64,000 nt of DNA from Notamacropus eugenii (taxonomy: Eukaryota; Chordata; Mammalia; Diprotodontia; Macropodidae): assembly GCF_028372415.1 (NCBI RefSeq), contig NC_092872.1, forward strand, positions 551,278,705 to 551,342,704, in the 5' to 3' direction. This document shows, one piece after another, positions 32,790 through 43,460 of this stretch; positions within the stretch are counted from its first letter, which is position 1; the number at the start of each line of letters is the position of its first letter. Position numbers and translations under genes: made by a program. The notes under the pieces were generated by a model. The model was given only the letters and a program-made list of their open reading frames with translations, did not search any database and was not told where the DNA came from.

Positions 32790-33028
32790 TTGTTGTGCAG
32801 TCATTTCAGTTATGTCTGACTCTGTGACCATGTTTGGGGTTTTCTTGGCAAAGATACTGAAGTGGCTCACCATTTCCTTCTCCAGCTTATTTTATAGTTG
32901 AGGAAACTGAGACAACCAGAGTTAAGTGACTTGCCCAGGGCCACACAGCTAGGAAGTGTCTGAGACCGAAGAGGAGTCTTCCTGGCTCCAGATCTGGTGA
33001 TCTATCCACTGTGCCACTTAGTTGCCCA
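32790..33028 (-). mobile_element. RTE-tailed tRNA SINE, full length
   Basis: 'gtcatttcagttatgtctga', 'gtttggggttttcttggcaa', 'agttaagtgacttgcccagg' and 'tctatccactgtgccactta' cover the whole element, tail to head. Confidence 0.93.
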
Positions 33029-33079
33029 CCTTTGGAAGTAACCCATGTCATTGTTGGACAGCCCCAGTTAGGACTTTCT

Positions 33080-33245
33080 TTTCATCCTTTATTCTCAAAG
33101 AGGAACAATAACATCACAAGCCTTGTGTGTAAATTGGATTTAAGTGAGGCAGGGCTGTGCAAAGTCTTCAGCCTCACTCTCTCCTCCAGAGTCATCGAAG
33201 TCTAGTGGAAATACAAAGATGAAGACAACTGGTGATGGCAGGGCC
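33080..33245 (-). mobile_element. Headless 3' domain of the 2401-2716 SINE family
   Basis: 'aagtgaggcagggctgtgca' and 'cttcagcctcactctctcct' match the 3' domain at 2484-2525. The tRNA-like head is missing, as at 21321. Confidence 0.75.
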
Positions 33246-33367
33246 TTATATTGAATTGTAATCTGCCTCCCAATAAGTTCTGCCCACAACAGCTAGTTCT
33301 GTGATTTGGAGACATACAGAACAAGTCTAATTCTTCCTATGTGTGACAGTCCTATAATGACTCAAAT

Positions 33368-33425
33368 TAGTCAACCAATGACCATTTATTAAGTGCCTGT
33401 TGTATACAAGGAACTATGCCTGTTA
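33368..33425 (-). mobile_element. L2 3' terminus
   Basis: 'gaccatttattaagtgcctg' is the reversed L2 end. Confidence 0.65.
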
Positions 33426-33454
33426 TTTTAGTTCTTTTTTTCCAAGTTAAATAC

Positions 33455-33620
33455 CCACATTTTCTTCAACAGATCCTCAAATGACATGGTTTCGTGTCTC
33501 CTCACCATGTTAGGTGTTTTGTTCAGGAGGCTCTCCAGTCATTGTGCTTTTTCACCCATTCACTATTCATTCCATGTTGTGATGCTCATAGTGGCCCACA
33601 GTGCTCTAATTAGGACAGAA
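33455..33620 (-). mobile_element. L3/CR1-type fragment
   Basis: 'aacagatcctcaaatgacat', 'ggtttcgtgtctcctcacca' correspond to the L3 antisense 'cgatcctcatatggcatgg' block. Confidence 0.6.
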
Positions 33621-33937
33621 TGCTCAAGCTGGGCCTTGAAGGACAGAAACAGACATCAAAGATGGTTTGAAAGACAGAGAAAAAAAAGAGGGACTTATGG
33701 TTGTTGGTGGGAAGGGTACAGCCAGGGCAATTAATCACTTTTCCTCTCTGTCACTATTTATAACATATGGAAACATTTGCATGATACTAGAAAGAGTGTT
33801 AACAATTCTGATTTTTCATCTAAATTCCTTCAATAGCAAGAACTCTTGATAACTACTACTTTCTATATAAGCTATCTCCTGAGTATCAGTGACTGTATTT
33901 TGACATATGTGAGGCCTCACCATTTCTCATTCCTGGT

Positions 33938-34320
33938 AATGTTAGAGCTGGAAAGGTAGTGATAATCTCCCATCCTTACATTTTATAGAGGAGCTTAGAG
34001 AATAGAACTGGCTGTCTCAAAGCCATAGAATTGTAGATGTAAAGCTAGAAGACACCTTACAGGTCTTCTGGTTTAAACTCCTCGCTTCAGAGATGAGGAA
34101 ACTATATCCTGAATTATTAGTGAAATATTCTATCAAAGCTCACCCAGGGAGTAAATAACAGAGGCCAGATTTAACCCCAGGTCCTTTGGATTAAGTCCAG
34201 TGCACCCTCACTCCCAACTCCCCTACCCCCCCAGCTGGCCAAACAGATGGTTAGCAACATAGCCAGGACTAAAACACACATGTTTTCCCCCTCCTAGTCT
34301 AGTGCTTTTCCTTTGACGAC
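33938..34320 (-). mobile_element. Two nested or abutting MIR/THER1-type SINEs
   Basis: One starts at 'gttagagctggaaagg' (33941). A second starts at 'tagaattgtagatgtaaagc' (34026) and runs through 'agagatgaggaaactatat' and 'ccagatttaaccccaggtc' to 34215. 34230-34320 may be the remainder of the first. Confidence 0.62.
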
Positions 34321-34974
34321 ATATGGCCTCCATTGCTGCTCTACATTGTTGTAGCTGAAATGGTCCTGAGAGCTTTATTCAATTACCTCTCCTTTCTCCT
34401 GCTTGCAAAATGGGGGTAATGGTGGCCCAGGAAATCACCTTGGCCTACATTGCAATGGGTTACCTTGTGATATTTTCCTTCTGACAGAGAGGTGGCTGCA
34501 AGCATATTCTTCTATAAAAATGGATTCTCTATTTTTTCCTTTTACTTTGAGAAAAGTAACAGGACCTCTCCAGAGCACAAGGAAGCTCCAAAGAGGATGA
34601 GGGAAGGGAAGGTGAGAGGAAACACAAAATCTGGAACATAGCTGATGATAGTGAAACTTCTGTATATCTAAGTCATTCAACACACACTGATTAAGTAATT
34701 ACAACTTACAAAGGATAGCAGTGCCTGGATCTGAGGGATATACACCATTCAGACACAGGTCAATCTGTGCCCTTAGGGACCTTACTCTGTAATAAGAACC
34801 TGACGGATCATGGTGACACATAGCAATACTTGCTAAGTGTATATAGAGGTACAAACCAAACTTATGAGTAAGGCCCATACGAGAAGATCCTTATGAATAG
34901 GGAAGATTTCATGAAAGAGATAAAATTTGGCTTGGGCCTATACGAGACACAGTGCTAGGTGCTAGGGAAACAGG
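34321..34974. other. Unassigned sequence
   Basis: No gene recognised. 'agacacagtgctaggtgcta' at 34945 is a short L2-like piece. Confidence 0.4.
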
Positions 34975-35375
34975 CATTAGGTGGTTCAATAGAAAGAATT
35001 TGGGATTTTGAAAAAGGATGTGGGCTCACATTCTAGTTCTGTCACTACCCACGTGAATTTAGGGGAGGAAGGGTGACATTTAACCTCAGATTTTTAGTTC
35101 CTCATCTCTGATTGAGAGGTGTAGGCTAGGTCAGGGTTCTTAACCTGAGGTCTGTGAACTTTTAAAAAAAATATTTTTATAGTTGTATTTCAACATAATC
35201 ATCTTCCTTTACAATCATATTTATTTCATTTTAAATGTTTGAAAACGTTATTCTGAGAAAAGGTTCATAAATTTCATCAGACCCACTGCCAAAGAGGGGA
35301 TCTGACAGAGAAAAAAGAAAAGATTACCTTTAAGAATCCTTTCTATCTTGAAATCCATACTGTGAAAAACCATGG
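34975..35375 (+). mobile_element. tRNA-derived SINE split by a hAT-like element
   Basis: 'ggcattaggtggttcaatag' to 'gattgagaggtgtaggctagg' is the 5' part (34975-35131). 'gattacctttaagaatcctt' and 'tctatcttgaaatccatact' after 35322 look like the displaced 3' end of the same subtype. Confidence 0.6.
35132..35325 (+). mobile_element. hAT-like non-autonomous DNA transposon
   Basis: Begins 'cagggttcttaacctgaggt' and contains 'gtatttcaacataatcat' and 'ttattctgagaaaaggttca'. The same family as 59860-60325. The right end is degraded, so the boundary is approximate. Confidence 0.62.
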
Positions 35376-35424
35376 AAATCGTCCCTCTCCTAATGGGGCC
35401 TACATTTGACTAGGCAGGGGTAAT

Positions 35425-35660
35425 CTTAATCTTTGCATTGTCCAGACCTCTTTACAACTACAAATCTCTTTGTCATTATCTCATTTGACCTGTACTCCAT
35501 CTTTGAGAGATACAGGAGAAGGATAATTATCCCAGCTTTACAGATGATAAAAATGAGGTTCAGAGAAGTAGTTGACTTTCCAGTTCAGGTAATAAGTAAA
35601 TGGTAGAGCTATGTTTAAAATCTGGGGCTTCTGAATCTTCTGTTTTTCCCCTAGACCATT
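35425..35660 (-). mobile_element. MIR-type SINE
   Basis: 'ctttgtcattatctcatttg', 'cagctttacagatgataaaa' and 'tggtagagctatgtttaaa'. Confidence 0.68.
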
Positions 35661-36404
35661 CCTAGACAATATAAGAAAGAACTGATTGCCTCATTCCTTT
35701 CTCTTATGCATGTTTAGGGAAGCAACCTGAGGTTGATAAACCTGAACAACTTCTTGGAGGAAGATAGTTGTCAGAGGGTCAGTTAGGGGAGAAGATTAGG
35801 ACATTCTTCTTAAAACCCTAAAATGAGTAGGAAGTGTTGACGTTAGTGGGAGATATTCAGCAAAGAGAAATGTTTGTAATCAACCACTCTGAGTTGGAAT
35901 CAGAGACCTACTTGTAAGGTAGAGGAAATAGAGAGTTCTATAGAAAGATGTCATATAAGTGAGACTGGGTTTGGGTGGTAGTCATGGTTTCTTCCCATTC
36001 AAGTCAACTTTTAGGGAGATGGTCCCCTGAGAAATGTAGAGTTCTTGAGAGTGGAGAGAGTAGAAGATCTGTAAGACGGTGAACTAAGTCCACAGTACTA
36101 AAATGGGCACCATTTTGTAGTTGAAAAGAACTGCAGGGAACAGAAGTTGCAGATATTAAATAGTTAGTACTAGTAAAAAGACCTTGTAGGAACAGAAGAG
36201 AGCTGCAAGAGAGCCCTGGAGAACTTCGGTAGGAAATAGTGAATGGGAACGCCAATGGATGATGTTTGCTGAGAGTAGTTCAAGGTGACAGTAGCTAGAA
36301 ATAAGCAACACTGTGTAGATAGAAGAGCCATGTCAGTGTGCACTGATAGGGAGTAACAAACTACTACTCCTATAAGGAACCTAACAAAGCTCAGTACTCC
36401 AAGC
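35661..36404. other. Unassigned sequence, possibly decayed LINE
   Basis: Purine-rich on plus, with an 83-codon minus frame (36255-36004) that I do not recognise. The composition recalls antisense L2 ORF2, but no landmark confirms it. Confidence 0.35.
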
Positions 36405-36616
36405 CAGTGGTGTTGAACTCAAATAGAAATAGGTGTCACTAAACGCTACATAAAATCTCTGCAGGTTGTATATTGGCTTAAAAAATCACATATTAACATT
36501 ATGTTTTATTACATTTTTATTGCATTTTGTTAAATATCTCTCAATTATATTTTAATTGGATTCAGAGTGTTCTAGGGAGTGTTGCCAGCTGGATTACCTG
36601 TCATGGACACCTTTGT
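36405..36616 (-). mobile_element. hAT-like MITE, reversed copy of the 12472-12684 family
   Basis: Starts 'cagtggtgttgaactcaaat', pairing with the right end at 12684. 'taacattatgttttattaca' and 'ttatattttaattggattca' match the reverse of the interior. The far end 'atggacacctttg' is a degraded terminal repeat. Confidence 0.66.
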
Positions 36617-36874
36617 CTAAGCTACTGAGCCTACAATGATATCTATAGGGAGTGCTCACTGGCAGGCATCATTAATTCCTGTGGATGGTAATTCTATTTA
36701 TTTCCATCTAATTGTAAATAAAACTGCAAATATTTTGAGCCCTGTGAGACTGTGTACTTATAAAGGGAAATAGTGTCTGCCCTTGGTGTGAAGTGGTTTG
36801 GATAGTGAAGTCTGCAGATCACCTATGTGGAGGCAACAAGTTGGAGAAGTGAGAATTCTTCCAAACTTTGCCTG
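36617..36874. other. Unassigned sequence
   Basis: No repeat or gene recognised. Confidence 0.4.
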
Positions 36875-37108
36875 GGTAATAGATGTGGTGTAATATACAA
36901 TGTGCTGGGATAGGGGTCAGGAAAACATGAGTCAGAATCTTATCTGTGACACTCATAGTTGTGTGACCTTGGATAAGTCACAATCTCTTTGAGTTTCAGT
37001 TTTCTTATCAGGGAACAATAATATTTATAATACCTACCTTATAGGTCTCTTATGAGGCTCACGTGAGATAATGTATATAAAGTGTTTTTTAAAATTTTAA
37101 GCATTACC
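36875..37108 (+). mobile_element. CORE-SINE
   Basis: 'gtggtgtaatatacaatgtg', 'agttgtgtgaccttggataa' and 'ctcttatgaggctcacgtga'. Confidence 0.8.
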
Positions 37109-37162
37109 TAGATATTTTTATACGTTTTAAAATGTGTGCCTCTGACTCGAGTTGTAGTAATA

Positions 37163-37405
37163 ATAGTTTCCTATTTTTAAATAGCATTTAAGGTTTGCAT
37201 TATGTTTTTCCTTACCTATGAAGTAAGGACTGCAAAAATTGTCAACATCTCTATTTTAACAGATGAGGAAATTGAAACTCAGGAAAATGAAGTAGGAAAT
37301 GACTTTCCTGTGTCTGCATAGCTAGAAGATATAAAAATTAGGATTTGGATCCAGACTTTCTGACTTCATGACCCCTATCCTTCTGCTGCGTCACACTGCT
37401 TTATA
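37163..37405 (-). mobile_element. MIR-type SINE
   Basis: 'agcatttaaggtttgcatta', 'cagatgaggaaattgaaact' and 'gatttggatccagactttct', near full length. Confidence 0.75.
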
Positions 37406-38280
37406 GATATGTCAACCATTCCTGGATATATCACTAGATCCTGAAGGTCACATGAATCAATTCTTCTTTTCATGCGAAAGAAATCCTCCACCTTGTTTGC
37501 ACTGGAGGTAGGAAGAAACAAACCTTCTCACATCACATGTATGGAACAAACAAGTCACAAACCACATTCATGGTTAGAGATATGTGGGAGTTGGGGAGGA
37601 GGGCAGATCAAACAGGTACCTAAACAAGTAGCACATTTTTTTTTTCTTTCTCTCCAGTAGTAGTGAGTTACTTCTGCAGTCACCTACACATAGAAAACTG
37701 AGCTCCTGAAGGAATCAGAAAAAAGAAACTCCAGTTCCTCGAAAAAGTATGATGATTCTGCTTTCCAGTGACGAAGATGAGCCCATTGGAAAAAAAAAAT
37801 GCAGTTTTCACATGCAGACTGATTCTGTTACTATCTGATGACTTACTGACTCAGAAGTCCTTTTATTTCAAGACATCCAGCCATATTTCTATGAACACTC
37901 TCTTATGATTAGTTACCTTGTAACTTAAAAACTCTTATCAGAAAATAACAGCCATCTGATTGTCTGGCCAGTGTGAAATGCTCCATATTTTATAATTGAA
38001 GCCATATACACACATATATTATATATTTTAAAAGTGTATATGGCTAGACTACTTTCACTCTCATTTCACATTCCAATACAATGCCACAACTTGGAGAGTT
38101 GAAGCTTTTTGATTTCTTGCGGCATTTTAACTGTAACTATATTTCTTAAAAAAAAAACCCACTTATTTTTTCCTTTTCCTTATTATGATAAGGAAACCCA
38201 ATGATTCAGCACAGGGCTTTGAGTTCTGTATCCTTTTAAAAGCTATAGAGTATATTGTATTATTATAATGTGCTAGCCTA
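37406..38280. other. Repeat-poor sequence with a splice-acceptor-like tract
   Basis: No repeat family recognised over about 870 bp, apart from TA-rich runs near 38010-38040. 'ttttctttctctccag' ends at 37657 and is a strong acceptor-like string, but no coding exon follows. It may be unique or conserved non-coding DNA. Confidence 0.35.
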
Positions 38281-38522
38281 GGCAGGGGAAAGAACATTGA
38301 TATTTGGCATTTGGAAAACCTCACCCAGAATGGAATCTTGACTCTGTTATATGATTGTGGATAAGCTACTTAATGTCTCTGAGTCTCAGTTTCTTTGTTT
38401 GCAAACTGGGGATAATAATATCTATGCTGATTATCTCTTTGCGTTATTATGAGAATCAAATGGGATAATATATGTGAAAATAACCATAAAGCTCTATGTA
38501 ATTGTAACCTATTATTATTTTA
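38281..38522 (+). mobile_element. CORE-SINE
   Basis: 'gaacattgatatttggcatt', 'ctgagtctcagtttctttgt' and 'attatgagaatcaaatggga', ending in 'cctattattatttt'. Confidence 0.78.
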
Positions 38523-38609
38523 AATGCCTTTTTTCCCCCACCTGAAATCAAATAAGCTCAAGGGACTGGGCTGTATGGGATGACTCTCCTCAGCACTCAT
38601 ATCTATATT

Positions 38610-38685
38610 TATCCATAGGTGGGAAGTTATTATCTTGCTCATAATAAGAATTTAGGAAATATTTGTTCAGTCAAATTGAATTGAA
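38610..38685 (+). mobile_element. L2 3' terminus
   Basis: 'gctcataataagaatttagg' and 'aaatatttgttcagtcaa' are a degraded sense L2 end. Confidence 0.45.
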
Positions 38686-39274
38686 TTCAATTAAAATAAA
38701 CGAAATAGTGGATAAGAAGCTTAGGTTGTCTTGTTAGGAGTATTTTTTTTTCTATATGCACATTTATCTGTTTCTCTGGCTGCCTATCTCTCTTTGGTCC
38801 ACATCTGTGATTTGGATTCAATGTCTTTTTTTTTTTTTTTTTGATAGATGTGAAATGGTTTAAAATTTTCCTTTCCTGACCATAGGTGATGGTTATATGA
38901 ATGCCTTTTAAATCCTGATAATTATATCTTAATTTAAATGCTTTCCCTAAAGGTGCCTGAATATTTGGGGATAAGTAGATAAGGGCACAGTAGTTAGATC
39001 CAACAGAAAGCAACTTAATTAAAAATAAAAAGCACCAAACTTTATTTGCACAGTGCTCTACTCTGATGACTTACCTTGGCACAGAAGTATCTCCAGGTTC
39101 TTGAAGGGTATTCCAGAAAGGTGAAAGTTCTAGCAAGCTCAGCCCATCTAGAAGGACTATGAAACTAGAGAGAGATTTGAGTCTACCTAAGTACAGAGAC
39201 TCATTGGTAGTAGGTTGGCCACTAGGTGATTCATTCATTGCAACCCTGGAAAGATGGCCCTCAGCTGTAAAATC
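38686..39274. other. Unassigned sequence with an 18-T run
   Basis: The T-run at 38825-38842 may be the reversed poly-A tail of an unrecognised retroposon continuing to about 39020. Nothing else recognised. Confidence 0.35.
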
Positions 39275-41400
39275 TGCTACTTCTGTTTCACAAGATCATA
39301 ACATGGGACCATATTTGGAATTCTGAAGTCTTCTTTTAGATTATTGTGGTCATCATGTAAACCTTTCTCCTGATTCTCCTTATTTTGCTCTGTGTTGGTT
39401 CATACTAACCTTCCCAATTTCCTATGCATTCTGAATATATATATAATATATATAATATATACATACTGTTATTTCCTAATGGCATACTCATATTGTTTTA
39501 CATTTATATGCCACAATTTATTCAGCCGTATTTCAACTGATGGGCACCCACTTTCAGTACTTTGTTATTGCCCAAAGTGGTAATATAAATATTTTCGCAT
39601 ATATGGGAACTTTTCCCCTTTTGTCTCTTTGGGGCATATATTTAATAGTGGTATCACTGATTCAAAGGGTAAGCATAATTTTTAAATGTAATTCCAGTTG
39701 GTTTTCTAGAATGGTTGTACTTTGCAAACCTGTATCAACAAAATGGTACATTGTTATGTGTGTCTTCTCACAGCCCCTACAACACTTAACCATTTTCATC
39801 TTTTGTCATATTTGCCACTTTGACTGGTATGAGCTAAGACTACAGAATTGTTTTAATCTGCATTTCTCTCACTGTTAGTGATTTGGAGCATTCTTTCATA
39901 TGGCTGTTTATAGATTCCATTTGTTCTTTTGAAAACTGCTTATTTTATATTTTTGATAACTTAACTTTGGAAGAATGGTTCTATTTAGTATATATTTGAA
40001 TCAGTTCCCAATATATCTTACATACCAGACTTTTATCAGATAAATTTCCTGCAAAAATTTTGCCCAATCTCAACAAATTTCTTTTCTTCTAGTTCTATCT
40101 GGATTAATTTTGTTTATGCAAAACCTTTTCAATTTTATAGAATCAAAATTATATATTTCATTTTCTTATATCATTTCTATATCTTTAGTTAGGAATTCTC
40201 TACGAAGCCAGAATTATGTAAGGTTCTTCATTCTTTTCTCCTCTCCCCTCTTCCCCCTACTCTTTCTAATGATGTGATTTTTCTTACATTTAGGAAATGC
40301 ATTCATTTCAAGCTTATTGTGATTTATGGTACAAGATGGTGTTCTAAACCTAGATTCTTCCAAATTACTTTTCAATTTTCTCAGAAGTTTTTGTCCACTA
40401 TAGAGTCCTCACCACAGTATTTGTTCTCCTTGGGTTTTTCCAACCATTAAGGTATTGTGTTTAATTATTTATGATCTAACTTAGCTAACGTGCTAAATTG
40501 ATTAACTTTTCTATTTTTTTAGCCAGCATCAAATAGTTTTACCATAGTGTGAGATTTGATAATGCCGGGTCCCTCTCATTCCTACTAAAAATTATTTTCC
40601 TTGATATTCTTGGCCTTGTGTTCCTCTACATGAATGTTGCTATTATTTTATCTGGTTCCATAGAATTAACCTCATGGTAAATGACTTGTTATGGCGCTAG
40701 ATTTTTGAATTAATTTAGGGAGTATCATAATTTTTTAAATTATACTGAGATGTATCAACTATAAGCAATGAATATTTTTCCAATTTTTGTTTTCCTTTTG
40801 TAAGGAATATTTTTAGACCTAAATGCATCTTCATAGCTTGACTCCCAGATATCGAATTCATTTTGTAGTCATTTTGATTGAAATATTTTATTTCCTCTTT
40901 CTGGGTTTTGTTAATGTCGGACATAAAAGTTGACGATTCCTGTGACTCTGTGGTTTTACCTGTCAATGTTTATCTCCTCATTTATTTTTCTTGTTTTATT
41001 ACTTTGGCTAACATTTTCAAAACTTAAAAAATGAAGGTGACAGTGGACACACTTTATTAATAAATATTCATTAATAAACATTCATTAAAATAATGGTATT
41101 TCTTAGTTTTAGATAAATACTATTTGTTATATTAGAAAAGATCCATTTATTCCTGTGATTTCAAAAAAGTAAATCTTTATTTTTTCAAAACTTTTTTCTT
41201 CATTGATTGATAGAATTATGGATTTCCTACTGTTTTTGTTATTGATATGATTGATAATTAATATCTTTAGTTTCCTTAATGTTTAACCATCCTTGTGTTG
41301 CTAATATATATCCAATGTAATTATAGTGAGTTCTAAGAGTTAGTTTCATTAAACTGATTTATTTCAGAGGGTTTTTAAAAACACATCCCACCCCCAATAT
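39275..41400 (-). mobile_element. L1 LINE, about 2.1 kb of ORF2
   Basis: 'ttcaactgatgggcacccac' (39533), 'gtttatgcaaaaccttttca' (40110) and the antisense RT-region text at 41220-41300 ('ttgatatgattgataattaa', 'accatccttgtgttgctaa') follow L1 ORF2 from C-terminus back into the RT. Frames are destroyed. Old copy. Confidence 0.78.
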
Positions 41401-41491
41401 TAAGCTTTTTATAAGAGGTGCAGTATATTGAAAATTAATTTGTTTTACACTCTTTCATCCTTGTCCCCCCACTTCAAGAAAAAAACAAACA

Positions 41492-41692
41492 TAGAGTAGT
41501 GGAAAAGGCTATGGATTTGGCATCAAAGGAGCTGGGTTCAGCTGTGAGCTTGCTCTTTTATGATTCCTGTGACCTTGGGAAATATCAATTCCCCTCTCTG
41601 GTCTTTGAGTTTCCTCCTCCATAAAATGTGGGTGTTGAAATAGATGATCACTAAAGTCCCTTCCAGCACTAAATTCTCAGATATCTTCCACA
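41492..41692 (+). mobile_element. tRNA-derived SINE
   Basis: 'tagagtagtggaaaaggcta', 'tgtgaccttgggaaatatca' and 'aaagtcccttccagcactaa'. Confidence 0.78.
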
Positions 41693-42000
41693 AATTAACT
41701 GCTGTATCTGTGCACGACGAATGTATCCTGATACTTGAAACTAATAGAATCCTGCTGATTCCTTATTGCTAGGGTACTGAACCTCTGCTAAGAAATTTAA
41801 GCAATTTCTCCTTAAATGGATGAGAACAGTTTTGAAACTGTGGTGATGAGATAAACAATACAATGACAACTGACATTTAAGCAGCAGTTTGCACAAATCA
41901 TCTGAATAAAAACTCTGGGAAGTAAATTAGATAGACTTCATTATCCCCATTTTACAGATGAGGAAACTGAAGTTCAGAGAGGTTATTTTACATTCTGTAG

Positions 42001-42186
42001 GGCAGCTTAGGTATCATAGAAGATAGAGTGCTGGATCCTGGATATAGAGTTAGGAAGACCTGAATTTAAATCCCACATCAGATAGTGCTCAGCTATATGA
42101 CCTTGGGCAAGTCAATCTTTGCCTCAGTTTCTTCATCTGTAAAATGGAAATAATAGCACACATCTTCCATTGTTGTGAGGATCACA
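42001..42186 (+). mobile_element. tRNA-derived SINE, outer copy
   Basis: 'agggcagcttaggtatcata', 'atagagtgctggatcctgga' and 'gcctcagtttcttcatctgt'. Its 3' tail appears to resume at about 42408-42448 ('agtatttgtaaagcgctta'). Confidence 0.85.
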
Positions 42187-42407
42187 GCAACCAGGTGGTA
42201 CAGTGGAGTCAGGAAGACCCGTATGCAAATCTAGTCCCAGACACTTACTAGCTGTGTGACCCTGGGCAAGTCACTTAACCTCAGTTTGCCTCACTTTCCT
42301 CATCTGCAAAATGGGGATAATAGCTCCTACCTCCTAGGGTTGTTGTGAGGATTAAATAAGAGAATAATTGTAAAGTGCTTAGGACATAGTAAGCTCTATT
42401 GTTATTA
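42187..42407 (+). mobile_element. tRNA-derived SINE, inner copy
   Basis: 'caaccaggtggtacagtgga', 'gctgtgtgaccctgggcaag', 'gggttgttgtgaggattaaa' and 'ggacatagtaagctctattg', complete and close to consensus. Inserted in the 3' part of the outer copy. Confidence 0.9.
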
Positions 42408-42451
42408 ATATGAAATGTGATAGTATTTGTAAAGCGCTTAGCAAACTGGGA

Positions 42452-42642
42452 CGCCTTGGATCATTCTGACCATGGAGTTTTCTTGGCAAAGATAATGGAG
42501 TGGTTTGCTATTTCATTCTCCAGTGGATTAAAGCAAACAGAGGCTAAGTCACATAGCTAGTAAGTGTCTGAGGCCATATCTGAACTCAAGTCATCCCAAC
42601 TCAAGGCTCAGCACTCTATCCACTGAGCCATCTAGCTGCCTC
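42452..42642 (-). mobile_element. RTE-tailed tRNA SINE
   Basis: 'ggagttttcttggcaaagat', 'catagctagtaagtgtctga' and 'ctctatccactgagccatct', a full reversed element. Confidence 0.9.
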
Positions 42643-42899
42643 ATACAAGTGCTAGCTAGCTATTACACAAATAACTAACGATGCTAAGGGTCATAAAGAT
42701 CAAAGCAGCATTCAAACCCAGGTGTCTCCTGTCTGGCTTCTATTTCACCTTTCTGTTGCAACATGATGTTTTCACAGCTAATAGTGCCTGAAAGGTCCCA
42801 CTAGCTCACTCACCTCTTGATAGATTTTCCATTAAGTTAAAACACAGTTGTTCCTCCTCATGTTAAACAGCCAGCGTGTTCAATGCTCCTTAGGTGCTG

Positions 42900-43240
42900 A
42901 ACCATGGTGTATTTTCACTGGCTATCTATTCCCCTAAGCCTGGAATTCTCTCTCTCCTTATCTCCCTCTCCTGCTCTCCCTGACTTTCTTCAGGTCTCAG
43001 CTAAGATCCCACCATTAAGAAGCCTTTCCTAATCCTCCTTAAAGTTAATGCATTCCCTCCCTTGATTATCTCCAATTTATCTTGTGCACATCTTGTTTGT
43101 ACATCGTTGTTTGCATCTTGTCTCTCCCCACTAAGGTGAGTACCTTAAGAACAGCATTTATCTTTTGGCTTTCTTTGTCTTTGTCTTCCATGATTAGCTT
43201 GGAATATAGTAGGCACCAAATAATAAATGCTGGTTGTTGA
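42900..43240 (+). mobile_element. L2 LINE 3' region
   Basis: 'ggtctcagctaagatcccac' (42992), 'aagaagcctttcctaatcct' (43017), 'ttgtctctccccactaag' and 'tagtaggcaccaaataataa' are sense L2 landmarks in order. Confidence 0.85.
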
Positions 43241-43440
43241 ACTTGACTTTCTTGAATAAGGCATAAAGAATACAGTTGGCTCAAAGATAAACTACTTCTA
43301 CTGCTTTATGTGTCCAAAAAAAGAGGGGGTTCCATCTGCCTATATTTGAAATCTACATTCAAGTTTGCATCTGGTTAAACCCCACCCAGATGGTGTTACA
43401 CAAATGTATGTGTTAAAGATATTTTATATTAGTGTTGTGG

Positions 43441-43460
43441 GGGTGTATTTTTTTTTTTTT
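43441..43460. repeat. T-rich run
   Basis: Twelve consecutive T (43449-43460). Confidence 0.9.

Larger units (their letters stand above)
41865..42735 (-). mobile_element. MIR-type SINE split by a pile-up of three SINEs
   Basis: The first part (41870-41995) ends with 'cagatgaggaaactgaagtt' and 'cagagaggttattttacatt'. The remainder resumes at about 42643-42735 with 'gcattcaaacccaggtgtct'. Everything between is later SINE insertion. Confidence 0.68.
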
